Assembly (NCBI GenBank): GCA_024226935.1
Contig: JAAELK010000394.1
Span: 1-64,000 of the forward strand
Origin: Desulfobacteraceae bacterium
Lineage (GTDB): Bacteria > Desulfobacterota > Desulfobacteria > Desulfobacterales > Desulfobacteraceae
Length of the DNA stretch: 64,000 nt
Direction: 5' to 3'
Shown here in pieces: positions 62,977-64,000 of this stretch. Position 1 is the stretch's first letter. Each line of letters begins with the position of its first letter. Below the pieces are notes generated by a model, which was not told the origin of the DNA, searched no databases, and saw only the letters and a program-made list of their open reading frames with translations. Made by a program: the position numbers and the translations under genes.

Positions 62977-63876
62977 TTATTGTTTGCAGGGTGCGACAGT
63001 TGCCTTAAATCCCGATGAATTGGTCAGATAAACTCCGGAAATAACCAGAAACCCGCCTGCCAGAATTTCTCTTGTGACAGGTTCCTTGAGAAAAAAATAG
63101 GACAGGATAATGGCAAAGATCGGTACGAAATTAATAAATACCCCGGCCTTCATGGGGCCGATTTTTTGAATTCCTTCATAATACCAGAAAAATCCCAGAA
63201 CCGTTCCAAAAAATCCCAGGTAAAAAAGGTTAGCCCAATCTGTTAACCCATAGGAGGGTAAGTTGGAAAAAAGGCCGTGGGCCAGGGCCGGAAAAAAGAG
63301 CATGATGGTGCCGGCAATGGCCGCATAACAAACCGATGCCATGGGGGATAAGCTTTTCATAAGAGGCTTTCCCATGAGGGAATAGGCCACCCAGGCGACT
63401 ACACAACCAAAAATTGCCAGCTCCCCTTTTCCAATCCCGGTTTTAAAAATATTTGAAAAATGGCCCGAAGAAATAACCAGTAATGCCCCTCCCACGGATA
63501 AACCAAGGCCGACTATTTTTAAAAAGGACAGTTTGTCTTTGAACAGCAAAACGGAAAATAGACTGATAAAGATGGGATTGGTGGCAATGATCAGGGACGC
63601 TCTGTTGGCATTGATGGAACAAAGTCCTGTAAAAAATAAAATATTGTAGGCAAATACTCCGGAAAGTCCCAGGAAAAAAATATTTACGGCCTGACCTTTG
63701 TTAATGGAAGGTAGGTGCCCATGGGTTTTCCGGGTCAAGAAAATCAAAAATACAGAGGCGATGGCAAACCTTAAAAAAGCTGCACAATAGGGGTCCACGT
63801 TGCCGGCAATCCCTTTTCCTGCGATGAAGGTTCCTCCCCACAAAAAAGTGGTCAAAATCAGTTTGAAATAGGTCAT
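62977..63876 (-). CDS. EamA-family (DMT) transporter
   Basis: A 299-residue protein with ten helices in two EamA halves (TTFLWGGTFIAGKGIAG at the start of the first; GLSVGGALLVISSG closing it; FLKEPVTREILAGGFLVISG ending the second). Substrates of this family are metabolites or amines; this one is not determined. It starts the reverse pair with the dimethylarginine enzyme, so export or uptake of an arginine-derived compound is conceivable, but only from position. Confidence 0.88.
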   Translation of the reverse strand: MTYFKLILTTFLWGGTFIAGKGIAGNVDPYCAAFLRFAIASVFLIFLTRKTHGHLPSINKGQAVNIFFLGLSGVFAYNILFFTGLCSINANRASLIIATNPIFISLFSVLLFKDKLSFLKIVGLGLSVGGALLVISSGHFSNIFKTGIGKGELAIFGCVVAWVAYSLMGKPLMKSLSPMASVCYAAIAGTIMLFFPALAHGLFSNLPSYGLTDWANLFYLGFFGTVLGFFWYYEGIQKIGPMKAGVFINFVPIFAIILSYFFLKEPVTREILAGGFLVISGVYLTNSSGFKATVAPCKQ

Positions 63877-64000
63877 GGAAAGATTCCTATGTCATGGTTT
63901 TTAATAAAAAACTGTATTTGCCTAGACAAACCTGGAAAAGTCAAGTCAAATTGGAAATTTGTTTTATCTCTTTCTTTGAAAAAAATACTTTGGTATAGAC

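Overview
The window looks like chromosomal DNA of a Gram-negative, mainly anaerobic bacterium of the Desulfobacterota, most likely Desulfobacterales. This is an inference from gene content: a KdtA/MsbA/LptD lipopolysaccharide set, a yicC-remA-gmk-rlmB cluster, a metG-ricT-holB cluster, DUF4416, a bacterial arginine kinase, and oxygen-defence genes beside strongly anaerobe-like neighbours. There is no rRNA or tRNA gene that I can recognise and no CRISPR array.

Positions 1-5.1 kb are accessory and decaying. They hold the edge of an insertion sequence, a truncated duplicate of an aromatic amino acid permease, the intact permease, a 53-bp scar of a nuclease gene, two copies of a 51-bp hairpin element, a Com-like zinc-finger gene with an exported nuclease, and colliding remnants of an SGNH hydrolase and a LOG-family gene. 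From 5.1 to 11.2 kb lies an aerobic respiration cluster: DUF2231 protein, DOMON protein (frameshifted in a G run), SCO, cytochrome c oxidase subunits I, III, IV and II of the A2 type, and heme o synthase. An exported MsrB, an arginine kinase, a lipoprotein, a pyroglutamyl peptidase and a TetR regulator follow.

Positions 15.5-24 kb carry a Bat (aerotolerance-type) operon with a good promoter: MoxR, DUF58, a small membrane protein, two VWA proteins (the second fused to TPRs and a long Lys-Asp-Gln repeat), a BatD-TPR-SH3 fusion and a small membrane-anchored protein. Then come gpsA, an APC permease, a rubrerythrin-like protein, a cold-shock protein, a DEAD-box helicase and two transporters. From 32 to 40.6 kb, kdtA faces a long forward run: msbA (frameshifted in a G10 run at its Walker A motif), Trm112-like, DUF4416, yicC, remA, gmk, rlmB, an isocitrate dehydrogenase with NAD-type cofactor residues, and comF. 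A cysteine synthase homologue, two tandem exported paralogues of unknown family and an alanine/sodium symporter follow.

The last third has a reverse run: lptD, a NusG-like antiterminator, HU, holB, ricT, metG, a penicillin-binding protein and a 1236-residue GlmS-like protein. The last gene ends inside a 160-bp palindromic element with terminal inverted repeats. Divergent from lptD is a fused cysteine synthase-cysteinyl-tRNA synthetase-like gene that has lost the KMSKS motif, followed by an unknown gene. The window closes with a two-cluster ferredoxin, a dimethylarginine dimethylaminohydrolase and an EamA transporter.

The strongest leads for unusual biology are the CysK-CysRS-like fusion, the giant GlmS-like protein with an internal putative nucleophile cysteine, the tandem exported paralogues, and the long G runs inside coding frames.
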